Below are positions 18,250 to 26,562 of a stretch of 54,697 bases of DNA, one piece after another. Location of the stretch: NCBI GenBank assembly GCA_025210335.1, contig JAOARY010000074.1, forward strand, positions 1-54,697, read 5' to 3'. The notes beneath the pieces were generated by a model that was not told the origin of the DNA, made no database searches, and saw only the letters and a program-made list of their open reading frames with translations. A program made the position numbers and the translations under genes. Position 1 is the first letter of the stretch, and each line of letters begins with the position of its first letter. The DNA is from Peptostreptococcaceae bacterium. Its GTDB lineage: Bacteria > Bacillota > Clostridia > Peptostreptococcales > Peptostreptococcaceae.

Positions 18250-18292
18250 TTTGTTTATTTAAGAAAGATTAAATTAAGAAGATAGTATATAA

Positions 18293-18352
18293 AAAAGAAT
18301 ATCTCAAAAGTATAAGTACAAATACAAATGAGATATTCTTTTATTAAAATAA
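18293..18352. terminator. Terminator of the DUF554 gene
   Basis: Perfect 14-bp arms AAAAGAATATCTCA (18293-18306) and TGAGATATTCTTTT (18339-18352) with a 32-base loop; overlaps the last codons of the minus-strand DUF554 gene. Confidence 0.65.
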
Positions 18353-19030
18353 ATTGATTATAAAACCATAATAAATAACTGGTATTAATATAGCTGGTAG
18401 CAAATCACCTATTTTTATTTTAGTTATACCTAAAACATTAAATGAAATTCCCATTATAAGAACACTGCCGACATTGCTAATTGAATGAATAACATCAAAA
18501 GTTAAAAAATCTTTTATAAATACAGCAAATATTGTTATAAGTCCTTGATAAATAAGAACTGGAAAAGCTGAAAGTAATACACCTACACCCATAGTTGAAG
18601 CAAATGCTATTGCAGAAACACCATCAAGAATTGATTTAGCAAATAATTTTTGATGATCTCCACTTATACCAATATCTAAAGCACCAAGTATACCCATTGC
18701 ACCAACACAGTATATTAAAGTTGCAGTTACAAATCCTTTAGAAACCTTAGAACCCTTAAAATTAAGTTTTCTATCCAAAAACGAACCAAAATCATTAAGT
18801 TTTTCATCTATACCAATGATTCCTCCAAGAAGTCCACCTATTGCGATAGACATAATCATAAGAAGTACATTAGGTTCATCAATAGCACCTTGTATACCTA
18901 AAACCATAACACAAAGAGCCATTCCTTTGATTATTGTGTCATTGTATTTTTCCATATTAAAATTCTTTAAAAATAGTCCAATTGCACTTCCTATTATGAT
19001 TGCGAAAAAGTTTGCAAAATTACCTGCCAT
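18344..19030 (-). CDS. DUF554 family membrane protein
   Basis: 228 residues with about seven membrane segments, the size and layout of DUF554 (YqgA/YdfK type) proteins. Recognisable family stretches are NFFAIIIGSAIGLFL at the N terminus, GIDEKLNDFGSFLDRKLN, and GALDIGISGDHQKLFAKSIL with DGVSAIAFASTMGVGVLLSA. Integral to the cytoplasmic membrane. Transport function is presumed for the family but not established. GGAGG precedes the ATG. Confidence 0.88.
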   Translation of the reverse strand: MAGNFANFFAIIIGSAIGLFLKNFNMEKYNDTIIKGMALCVMVLGIQGAIDEPNVLLMIMSIAIGGLLGGIIGIDEKLNDFGSFLDRKLNFKGSKVSKGFVTATLIYCVGAMGILGALDIGISGDHQKLFAKSILDGVSAIAFASTMGVGVLLSAFPVLIYQGLITIFAVFIKDFLTFDVIHSISNVGSVLIMGISFNVLGITKIKIGDLLPAILIPVIYYGFIINLF

Positions 19031-19169
19031 AAAATTCCTCCTATTAACTAATTATAAAAAAATAAAAATTAAATAAAATCAATTATTTGATTTTTATATT
19101 AATTTAAATATTCTAACACAGTATGTTTAAAAAGAGAATAAAAATTTTTGTAAATAGCAGATAATAAAA

Positions 19170-19255
19170 TAAAGAGGCTGTTACATTAGGAAATTTAGCT
19201 ACAATATACTGTATAAATTTTCCTTAGTGCGACAGCCTCTTTATATTTTTATTTA
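19170..19255. terminator. Long hairpin terminator after the flotillin gene
   Basis: TAAAGAGGCTGT (19170-19181) pairs with ACAGCCTCTTTA (19232-19243). An inner helix pairs CATTAGGAAA with the TTTTCC/TTAGTG side near 19218-19229. T-rich on both flanks, so it can serve the minus-strand flotillin operon. The CATTAGG plus AAAGAGGCTGT form is one I associate with recurrent clostridial terminators. Confidence 0.65.
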
Positions 19256-19271
19256 TTTTATATAATTGAAT

Positions 19272-20852
19272 TTATTTAGTTTCAACTTCATTTACTTCAA
19301 TATCTTCAACATCTTTAATATCATCACTCATATTTTGATTCATAAATTGATTTACAAGGTTTGGATCAAGATTATTAAGGTCAATATTGTTTAAATCAAC
19401 ATTAGTTTCTTTATTTTTTCCAGAAAGTAAATCCATAACATTAAGACCAGTTAGTGCTTCAACAGTTTCAGGTAATTGAGCCATCATATCTGTAACATAG
19501 CCAGTAACTTTAGATGCTCCTTTTGAACTACCATCTTTGGATGAACCATTATCAACAATAACTATTTTTTCTGTTTTAGCAAGTGGTTGTGCGATTTCTC
19601 TTGCGATTTCAGGTAATTTTTCTATAATCATTTGAGTAACGGCTGCATCATTATATTGTTTGTAAGCCTCAGCTTTTTTAAGCATTGCTTCAGCCTCTGC
19701 TTTACCTTTTGCTTCAATAATATCAACCTCAGCCATACCTTCAACTCTTTTTGCTTTTGCTTTGGCTTCCCCTTCAAGTCTTATAGCTTCAGCTCTAGCT
19801 TGAGCATCTTGAACTTCTTGATAGTTTCTTGCTTCTGCTTCTTTTGCTTTTTTGTATTTTTCTGCATCGGCAATTTTTTCAACACTTGCTTTAAGTTCTT
19901 CAGCCTTACGAATTGCCTCTGATCTTGCAAGGTCGATTTCTCTTTCCTTTTTAGTTATCTCAACTTGCATTTCTTTTTCAGTAAGTTCTTTTTGTCGTTC
20001 TTGTCTTACAAGCTCAACTTGCATTTCATTTTCTACAACTTTTTTCTTAACACTATTAGCTTCTATTTCATAAGCTAAATCGGCTTTGGCTTTTTTGATT
20101 TCTTGTTCTTCTCTATATTCTTGAACCTTTAATTCCTTTTCCTTAGAAGCTCTAGCTATTTCTGTTTCCGCTAATATTTTAGCTTCTTCTCCTTTTTGGA
20201 AAGCTATAGATGTTTTTATCTTAGTTTCTTTTTTAGCTTCAGCTTCAGCTATTTCAGCATCTCTTTTAACATCTGCAATTTTAGATGCTCCTAGAGCTTT
20301 AAGATATTCATTTGGATCATCAATATCTTTTATTGTAAATGTAATTATTTCAAGTCCCATTTGTGCTAAATCTTTATCAGCTACATCTTGAACCTTAGAT
20401 ACAAATTTTTCTCTATCTTTATATATGTCTTCAACTGATAATGTTGATACTATCTCACGAAGTTTACCATCTAAGACATTTGAACACATGTCTTTTATAA
20501 CTTCGATAGTTTTTAGTTCATTTCCTGTGTTGAATTGTTCTACAGCTGATAATATAGAACTCATATCAGATTTTACTTTTACTATTGCAACAGCATCAGC
20601 AATTATTGGAACACCTTGTTCTGTTAATGCGCCATCAGTAGTTACTTCTATTTTCATATTTTCTAAAGAAATTTTATCGAATCTTTCTAATAGTGGGATT
20701 ATAAGTCCCCCACCACCTGTTATTACTCTTCTTTTAAGACCTGTTACAACTAATGCTTTGTCTTGTGGTACCTTTTTCCACATACTTACGATTGCTATTA
20801 CTAGAAGTACAATAACTCCTACAATCGTAGTTGGCAAATAATACGCTCCCAT
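19272..20852 (-). CDS. floT: Flotillin family protein (SPFH/band 7)
   Basis: 526 residues, close to Bacillus FloT/YuaG in length. An N-terminal membrane hairpin (about residues 5-22) is followed by an SPFH domain (25-190, VPQDKALVVTGLKRRVITGG, and SVEDIYKDREKF), then a long Ala/Glu/Lys-rich coiled coil with repeated EAEAKA-type blocks (190-410) and a variable acidic Asn-rich tail. Scaffolds membrane microdomains on the cytoplasmic face. Its start overlaps the 3' end of the NfeD-like gene by 34 bp, as expected for a yuaF-floT type operon. RBS GGAGAG. Confidence 0.92.
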   Translation of the reverse strand: MGAYYLPTTIVGVIVLLVIAIVSMWKKVPQDKALVVTGLKRRVITGGGGLIIPLLERFDKISLENMKIEVTTDGALTEQGVPIIADAVAIVKVKSDMSSILSAVEQFNTGNELKTIEVIKDMCSNVLDGKLREIVSTLSVEDIYKDREKFVSKVQDVADKDLAQMGLEIITFTIKDIDDPNEYLKALGASKIADVKRDAEIAEAEAKKETKIKTSIAFQKGEEAKILAETEIARASKEKELKVQEYREEQEIKKAKADLAYEIEANSVKKKVVENEMQVELVRQERQKELTEKEMQVEITKKEREIDLARSEAIRKAEELKASVEKIADAEKYKKAKEAEARNYQEVQDAQARAEAIRLEGEAKAKAKRVEGMAEVDIIEAKGKAEAEAMLKKAEAYKQYNDAAVTQMIIEKLPEIAREIAQPLAKTEKIVIVDNGSSKDGSSKGASKVTGYVTDMMAQLPETVEALTGLNVMDLLSGKNKETNVDLNNIDLNNLDPNLVNQFMNQNMSDDIKDVEDIEVNEVETK

Positions 20853-21409
20853 AAAGATCTCTCCTTTTCCCTTTGAATGAATAGATTTTCTTCTACATAA
20901 AAGACATGATCTTTTATATCCACAATAACAACTGTTTTATTTTGATCTATTCTTTTGCCATCTTTTGTTTTTGCAGAACCAGTGAACTTATTGCCCTTTG
21001 CTATGTAAGAAATTTTACCAAAACCATTTTCTAAAATAGCATTCATTACAACAGCTTCCTTACCAATTAAAGAATCTTTTGTAACAGCTAAACTTCTATC
21101 TTGGGCATTGTAAAGAGGTACAACTACAAAGAAATACAAAATAGATGAAATAATTAAAGAGGTAAATAAAGCAATTAAAAAAGTTTTAATAGATGAATAA
21201 TTTAAATGATAACCAAACATACCCATACCACCAAAAGTTGTTAAGAATGAAACTATGATGATTGGTTTTAATGGAGATACATTAAATATTCCAAAATCCA
21301 TATCAATATCTAAGTCTATATCAATGGAACTTAAAAAATTTCCAAGTAAGAAAGTCGTTAATGTATATATTACTCCAACTAAGAACATTACTTGATAGAT
21401 TCTATACAC
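20819..21409 (-). CDS. NfeD/YuaF-like membrane protein, flotillin partner
   Basis: 196 residues: three to four membrane segments (about 5-25, 48-68, 75-98) followed by a soluble domain (105-175) whose strand pattern (SLIGKEAVVMNAILENGFGKI, VVIVDIKDHVFYV split by charged turns) suits the OB-fold of NfeD/YuaF proteins. YuaF-type proteins are encoded with flotillins and help control membrane fluidity and flotillin assembly. First gene of the two-gene minus-strand operon. Its RBS lies in the GGGGGAAATT upstream of ATG 21409. Confidence 0.8.
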   Translation of the reverse strand: MYRIYQVMFLVGVIYTLTTFLLGNFLSSIDIDLDIDMDFGIFNVSPLKPIIIVSFLTTFGGMGMFGYHLNYSSIKTFLIALFTSLIISSILYFFVVVPLYNAQDRSLAVTKDSLIGKEAVVMNAILENGFGKISYIAKGNKFTGSAKTKDGKRIDQNKTVVIVDIKDHVFYVEENLFIQREKERSLWERIICQLRL

Positions 21410-21691
21410 TTAAATTTCCCCCTTTTTTACTTAAATTGTTATTATGATTATAAATAGTATAGCATAATTTTTAGATTTTGATTAAATTGTTTCTATTTTG
21501 TAAATTGATTGCAATAAAAATTTAAGGTTGCTTTAAATGATAATAATTTTTATTTAAAAATATTTTACTAAATTAAACAAAATATGATGAATTTATTTCA
21601 AAAAAGGGAATAGTAATAAGGGATGTATTCTATTTTATAAAATGTAAAAACTATACTGTATAATGATGAATTTTTTTGGGGGGCGAGTTGT

Positions 21692-22630
21692 TTGTCAAAT
21701 GAGATTAAGTATTTTGATATTGCATATAATTCTATTTATGATGGGCAAGGCATTCGTGTTGTTGTATATTTCCAAGGTTGTAATGCAGATTGTATATGGT
21801 GTCATTCTCCACATTCAAGACTTAAGATATCACCAATATTATTTAATGAAGAAAAATGTATTCATTGTGGTCTTTGTGAACAGGTTTGTGAGAATAATGT
21901 TCATACGGTTACAAAAGACAAACATATATTAAATAGAAAGAATTGTAATTATTGCGGAAAATGTATTTTGGCTTGTCCTATGACTTACGATTTTTTGGAT
22001 ATTGGGGTTCTTTCTTTGCCAACAAAAACAAATACAGTAAAAGAATTATTTGATAAACTTAGCCCACATTTGAAATTAGTAAAAAAAACAGGTGGAATAA
22101 CTTTAGGAGGAGGAGAGGCATTACTTCAATCTAAAGCATGTAAGGAACTATTAATGCTTTCAAAATCATTTGGAATAAATACAACTGTTGAAACATCAGG
22201 TCTTTTAGAAGATGAATATTATAAAGGGTTAGACGGACTAGTGGATACTTTTTTATTTGGTATGAGATTTACAACAAATTATAAGGAAAATGACTATACA
22301 GACAGAGTTTATAGATCCTATGACTTACTTAGTAAATACAATAGTGAAATCATTCCAAGAATACCGATTATAAGAGGTCATACAGATACCAATTGGTATT
22401 TAAAAAAATCATTAGAATTTTTGCAAAAGCACAATATAAAAAAAATATATCTAAATCCTTTTAATGAAAATATCAAACATTATTACAATCTCTCTGGAAT
22501 AGAATTTAAATTTGAAAATGATAAAATGTCAGCAGTTGCAAGAGGAAAGATGATAAATTTCTTTAAAAATAATGGTCTTGAAATAGTTAATAAAAAAGAA
22601 TTTATGAGTGAAAAAAAATTTAGTAGATAA
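21692..22630 (+). CDS. Glycyl-radical enzyme activating enzyme (radical SAM)
   Basis: 312 residues from TTG 21692, behind TGGGGGGCGAG. The radical SAM cluster is Cys30-x3-Cys34-x2-Cys37 in GCNADCIWC. An inserted ferredoxin-like domain carries two 4Fe-4S sets: Cys56/59/62/66 and Cys85/88/91/95. GGGEALLQ (near 140) is the SAM-binding GGE motif. Family role: uses S-adenosylmethionine to abstract hydrogen from the glycine of the partner enzyme, which is encoded 18 bp downstream. The double-ferredoxin form is typical of activases of non-PFL glycyl radical enzymes. Oxygen-sensitive, cytoplasmic. Confidence 0.95.
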   Translation: MSNEIKYFDIAYNSIYDGQGIRVVVYFQGCNADCIWCHSPHSRLKISPILFNEEKCIHCGLCEQVCENNVHTVTKDKHILNRKNCNYCGKCILACPMTYDFLDIGVLSLPTKTNTVKELFDKLSPHLKLVKKTGGITLGGGEALLQSKACKELLMLSKSFGINTTVETSGLLEDEYYKGLDGLVDTFLFGMRFTTNYKENDYTDRVYRSYDLLSKYNSEIIPRIPIIRGHTDTNWYLKKSLEFLQKHNIKKIYLNPFNENIKHYYNLSGIEFKFENDKMSAVARGKMINFFKNNGLEIVNKKEFMSEKKFSR

Positions 22631-22648
22631 TAAAGGGAGGCAATTTGT

Positions 22649-25282
22649 TTGGAAAAGTTAAAGTTAAAGCTTGAGGATAAGATGAGTTATGGAAATCAAA
22701 TTTTGTATGATGAATTAATAGACAGAAGTTTGTCAGATAGATCTAAAGAGTGGTTTGTACAAGAAAAATTACCTGATATAGCAAAAAAATATCCTAATGA
22801 ATCTGTACTTATAAGAAGAGCAAAGGCAATAGAAGCAATGCTTAATTGTATGAGTGATGAAAGTATTTCAAAAGATAGTTTGACAGCACAGATTTTTGAT
22901 AATGAACTTCTTCTTGGTAGAATGCCGATGGGTTCGAATGGACTTGGTAAAGTATTTCCAAATTATCTAACTGAAGATGAAAAAAGAGCAGGTTCTATTA
23001 CTAATAGAGGTTCTATGTCTTTGCTGGGACATAATAGTATAAATTATGAGGACTTAGTAAATAAGGGCTTACAAACAATAATTGATGAATGTGATATTAA
23101 AATTTCAAGATGTAATTCAAATGATTCAAATGACGATATATTTAAGAATTTGGGATTGGATTCTATATTATCAAGTGAAAAAATGATAAAAAATCAACAG
23201 GATTTTTATCAGGCTGTAAGGATTGCTTGTCAGGCTGTTATAGATTTTGCAAATAAGATGGGAGATTTGGCTCTTAAAAAAGCAGAAAAAACAACAGATA
23301 AAAAAAGAAGAGAAGAACTTATTAATATGGCTAATATAGCATATAAAGTTCCAAAAGAAAAAGCAGAAAATTTTAATGAAGCATTACAAAGTATTTATTT
23401 TTATCATGTAGCACTTCATTCTAGTATGAATTTAGTTTCACTTGGTAGATTAGATCAAGTATTAAATCCATTTTTACAAAAAGAAAAAGATTATAACAAA
23501 GCATTAGAACTTTTTGAAAATTTTATAATTAAATGTGCATGGAGATTAAATCTTAATTTGAATCCTTTAAATATAGTAAAACAAGATCATGTGGATAATA
23601 ATACAGTACTTGGAGTAAATCCATATTTGATAGACCAAAAAGCTGGAGTTAATAATTTCTTACAAAATATAATAATTGGTGGTCGTACTAAAGATGGTAA
23701 GGATGCCACTAATGATTGTACGTATCTTATATTAAGAGCATTTTCAAATGCTAATCTTTCTACACCTGGAATTTATGTGAGGATAGGAAAAGAAACCCCA
23801 CAAAAATTATTAAGAGAAATAGCTAAAACGTGGAAAAAAACAGGTAATAATCCATCGATTATAAATGATGAAGTTATGGTTAGTGCTATGGAAAAGGCTC
23901 TTTCATTTGATATATTTAATGGGAATATAAAAGATGATAGAGATTTAAATGAATTAAAAGCAGAGATAAAAAGACAAGCTAATGATTTTTGTGTTGATGG
24001 TTGTTGGGAACCTATATTAAATGGTCAAAGTGATTGGACTTTTGGTATGCCAAATGCATTAACTGCATTAGAATGTGCATTAAATCAAGGTGCATTACTA
24101 AGTGGAGATGTAGAGTTATTAAGAGGTGCAAAAAAAGCTCCAAGAACTAAAAAACCAACTGATTTTGATGAACTTATGGATATCTTTGATCAGCAATTAG
24201 GATTCTTTGTAGACCAAACAGTAATCTCGTTATTCTTATATTATATGATAGATGAATATGCTTGTCCGTCCCCTTTATTATCAGCTTTCTTGGGTGGTTG
24301 TATGCAAAAAGGAAGAGATAAATCTTGGGGTGGTACAAATTATAATTTAGGAGGAGTTATATTAACAGGTGTGCCTAATGTTATAAATACTTTAGCAGCT
24401 ATTAAAAAATATGTATTTAATGAAAATCCTAAATATACACTAGATGAAGTTTGTTATGCTTTTGCAAATAATTATGAGTGCCAAGATCCTAATAATGTAG
24501 GAATGCAAAGAAAATTAAATGAAATGAGAGTAGATTTTTCTACTAATACACCTACATTTGGAAATAATGATGATGAAATATTTGATATAAGCAGAAAAGT
24601 ATTAGATATTTTTTATAATAATGTTATGGATTCAGCTAGTTTTGCTAAGAAAGTATATGAACAAAAACCATCAGAAGAAAATAAAGATAAAATAATAGCA
24701 CTTAGAAGTATTTCTGGTTATTATGGACTTTCTTTGGAAGAAAAATTTAATAATTTTGATATGAAAGTAACTTGTGGACTTGGTACTTTTGAGCAATATA
24801 ATTGGATGGGTATAGGTAATTCAGCTTCAGCAGATAGATTAAAAGGACAACCTCTTGCACCGAATTTCTCACCTGTATCAGGAACATTAAGACAAAACTT
24901 TGGAGATTTATTTAATTCTTTATATAGACTTGGACTAGATAGATTTGCAGGTGGAGTTATAACAGATACTTGCTTGGAATCTGATAATGCAGATGAAGAA
25001 AATTTATATAGTATAGTCAGTAATTTTATAGAATATGAAGGTGCTATGATGACTATGGCTATAGGTAATAAGAAATTATATGAACAAATATATGATGAAG
25101 TTATGGATGCAGAGAATTTAAATGATATGGATAGAGTTAAGGAAATATTAAAGAAATATGCTCATGTAAATGTAAGAATTGGTGGATGGCAAACTCCTTT
25201 TGTGACATTGCCAAAATCACATATGCTTAATTATATAGATAGACCAATGGACACAGGTAAGTTTAATGGAATGGAGATATAG
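22649..25282 (+). CDS. Glycyl radical enzyme of unassigned substrate
   Basis: 877 residues from TTG 22649 behind AAAGGGAGG. The PFL/glycerol-dehydratase-like barrel carries the thiyl-radical Cys452 in VDGCWEP, with the Glu two residues later that marks eliminases and decarboxylases rather than PFL. The radical loop reads RIGGWQTPF, with the predicted radical at Gly846, where most families have RVxGY. The tail after it, TLPKSHMLNYIDRP, is also unusual. Substrate cannot be assigned: the motifs do not match my memory of choline lyase, glycerol or hydroxyproline dehydratase, or isethionate lyase. No microcompartment or obvious substrate genes flank it. Confidence 0.9.
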   Translation: MEKLKLKLEDKMSYGNQILYDELIDRSLSDRSKEWFVQEKLPDIAKKYPNESVLIRRAKAIEAMLNCMSDESISKDSLTAQIFDNELLLGRMPMGSNGLGKVFPNYLTEDEKRAGSITNRGSMSLLGHNSINYEDLVNKGLQTIIDECDIKISRCNSNDSNDDIFKNLGLDSILSSEKMIKNQQDFYQAVRIACQAVIDFANKMGDLALKKAEKTTDKKRREELINMANIAYKVPKEKAENFNEALQSIYFYHVALHSSMNLVSLGRLDQVLNPFLQKEKDYNKALELFENFIIKCAWRLNLNLNPLNIVKQDHVDNNTVLGVNPYLIDQKAGVNNFLQNIIIGGRTKDGKDATNDCTYLILRAFSNANLSTPGIYVRIGKETPQKLLREIAKTWKKTGNNPSIINDEVMVSAMEKALSFDIFNGNIKDDRDLNELKAEIKRQANDFCVDGCWEPILNGQSDWTFGMPNALTALECALNQGALLSGDVELLRGAKKAPRTKKPTDFDELMDIFDQQLGFFVDQTVISLFLYYMIDEYACPSPLLSAFLGGCMQKGRDKSWGGTNYNLGGVILTGVPNVINTLAAIKKYVFNENPKYTLDEVCYAFANNYECQDPNNVGMQRKLNEMRVDFSTNTPTFGNNDDEIFDISRKVLDIFYNNVMDSASFAKKVYEQKPSEENKDKIIALRSISGYYGLSLEEKFNNFDMKVTCGLGTFEQYNWMGIGNSASADRLKGQPLAPNFSPVSGTLRQNFGDLFNSLYRLGLDRFAGGVITDTCLESDNADEENLYSIVSNFIEYEGAMMTMAIGNKKLYEQIYDEVMDAENLNDMDRVKEILKKYAHVNVRIGGWQTPFVTLPKSHMLNYIDRPMDTGKFNGMEI

Positions 25283-25377
25283 AATCTTAAATAATTGTTA
25301 CTATTAAAGGAAAATATTATATGATAAAATTCATCTTGGGAAAATAAAAAAGTATTTATAGTTCAAGGGGTGATTTT

Positions 25378-25572
25378 ATGGATTTTACTTTTGCATTTCA
25401 AATATTAAATACAGTTATTTTAATTGCAATACCGATAATTTTGATTAAGTATATATCAAAATCTTTAAAAGAAAGAAAAATGCAAATTCAACAATTAGAT
25501 AAGGTTGCAAATGATGTTTCAAGAATGACATTGGAATTACAAAAATTAAACAATAAAATAAAATCAGAATAA
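25378..25572 (+). CDS. Small membrane protein with coiled coil
   Basis: 64 residues: one N-terminal membrane segment (about 8-26, ILNTVILIAIPIILI), a basic SKSLKERK stretch, then a coiled-coil-like helix to the end. Preceded by AAGGGGTG. Alone behind the glycyl radical operon and followed by a terminator. No family recognised; the layout is that of small clostridial membrane proteins of unknown function. Confidence 0.55.
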   Translation: MDFTFAFQILNTVILIAIPIILIKYISKSLKERKMQIQQLDKVANDVSRMTLELQKLNNKIKSE

Positions 25573-25575
25573 ATA

Positions 25576-25627
25576 AAAACATCTTGGTAGATTTTGATAT
25601 AATAAAATTTACTAAGATGTTTTTTAG
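25576..25627 (+). terminator. Terminator after the small membrane protein gene
   Basis: AAAACATCTTGGTA (25576-25589) pairs with TACTAAGATGTTTT (25610-25623) with one mismatch; T-run follows. Confidence 0.8.
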
Positions 25628-25707
25628 TTTTTGATATGGCAAATCAATATAGAAAATTAAAGATATAATCGGTTTTATTTTGTACAAAAATGAAAAAGGG
25701 GATTTTG

Positions 25708-26331
25708 ATGAAGATAATAATATCTAAGACTAAGGATTTTGTAAAAGAAAGATTGATGAATGAAAAATCAGGACATGACTATTGGCATACTATGAGGGTT
25801 TATAATAATGCTATTGATATTGCTAAAGAGGAACAAAAGGAAAATAAATTAGATATGATGGCTGTTGAACTTGGAAGTTTGCTTCATGATATTGCTGACC
25901 ATAAGTTTGGTTATGATGATGAAGATAGAAAAGAAATAATAGGAAAGTTCTTGATTAAATTAGATGTAGATAGTCAGACTATAGATAATGTAATACATAT
26001 AGCAAATAATATATCTTTTAAGAATAAGGATAAGAAAAACACAATAAATACTTTGGAAGGAAAGATTGTTCAAGATGCAGATAGACTTGATGCAATTGGG
26101 GCAATAGGTATTGCAAGAACATTTACTTTTGGAGGGTTTTATAAAAGAGATATGTATAATCCTATTGATGAGGATAATAATGAACATACAATAGCACATT
26201 TTTATGAGAAATTACTTTTATTAAAGGATAGAATGAATACCAAAACAGGTAAACAAAAGGCTCTTAAAAGACATGAATATATGAAGGAATTTTTAGATCA
26301 GTTTTATGATGAATGGGAAGGAAAGAGATAA
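25708..26331 (+). CDS. HD domain phosphohydrolase (YedJ-like)
   Basis: 207 residues from ATG 25708, which follows AAAGGGG; an ATG at 25690 is in frame but lacks a site. Metal-binding HD motifs: His in GHDYWHTMRV (about residue 21-30), HD in GSLLHDIADHKFG (about 60-72), and Asp in QDADRLDAIGAIGIART. Close in pattern to YedJ/YpgQ-type predicted metal-dependent phosphohydrolases, which act on nucleotides or other phosphoesters. Cytoplasmic. It ends 230 bp before the defence operon, with a terminator between, so probably not part of it. Confidence 0.88.
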   Translation: MKIIISKTKDFVKERLMNEKSGHDYWHTMRVYNNAIDIAKEEQKENKLDMMAVELGSLLHDIADHKFGYDDEDRKEIIGKFLIKLDVDSQTIDNVIHIANNISFKNKDKKNTINTLEGKIVQDADRLDAIGAIGIARTFTFGGFYKRDMYNPIDEDNNEHTIAHFYEKLLLLKDRMNTKTGKQKALKRHEYMKEFLDQFYDEWEGKR

Positions 26332-26377
26332 ATTATTAGAAGAATAAAATTAAATAGATTTGTAAATAAAAAAGATT

Positions 26378-26445
26378 ATAAAACTGTTTGGATAAATCAT
26401 TTATTAATATTATGAATGATAAAATCTAAATAGTTTTATTTTTTT
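26378..26445 (+). terminator. Terminator between HD gene and defence operon
   Basis: Arms around AAAACT-TTT-GAT (about 26378-26392) and ATC-AAA-AGTTTT (about 26424-26437) pair with small mismatches, with a T7 tract after. It insulates the defence operon from upstream transcription. Confidence 0.55.
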
Positions 26446-26473
26446 GCATTATTATTCGTTAAAGTGTTATAAA
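26444..26473 (+). promoter_or_regulatory. Candidate promoter of the HAM1-SIR2/rdrA/rdrB operon
   Basis: TTGCAT (26444-26449), 18-bp spacer, TATAAA (26468-26473), 90 bp upstream of the first gene. Other AT-rich choices exist nearby. Confidence 0.4.
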
Positions 26474-26497
26474 ATTACGAAAAAACATGTATTTTAA

Positions 26498-26511
26498 ATC
26501 AAAGTTTTGAT
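26498..26511 (+). promoter_or_regulatory. Palindrome in the defence operon leader (possible operator)
   Basis: ATCAAA-gt-TTTGAT, a 6-2-6 inverted repeat between the candidate promoter and the first start codon. It could be a repressor site; short and A/T-rich, so chance is possible. Confidence 0.3.
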
Positions 26512-26562
26512 ACAATTGAAATTAAAGTAATAAAAATACATATAAAGAAAAGGTGAAAATTA

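Noticed and set aside
19170..19243. MITE-like element after the flotillin gene
   Set aside because: The structure fits an ordinary long intrinsic terminator with T tracts; no target duplication is visible.
25708..26331. HD phosphohydrolase as a fourth member of the nucleotide-signalling defence operon
   Set aside because: A terminator-like hairpin and a new candidate promoter separate it from the HAM1-SIR2 gene, and its closest pattern is the general YedJ group.
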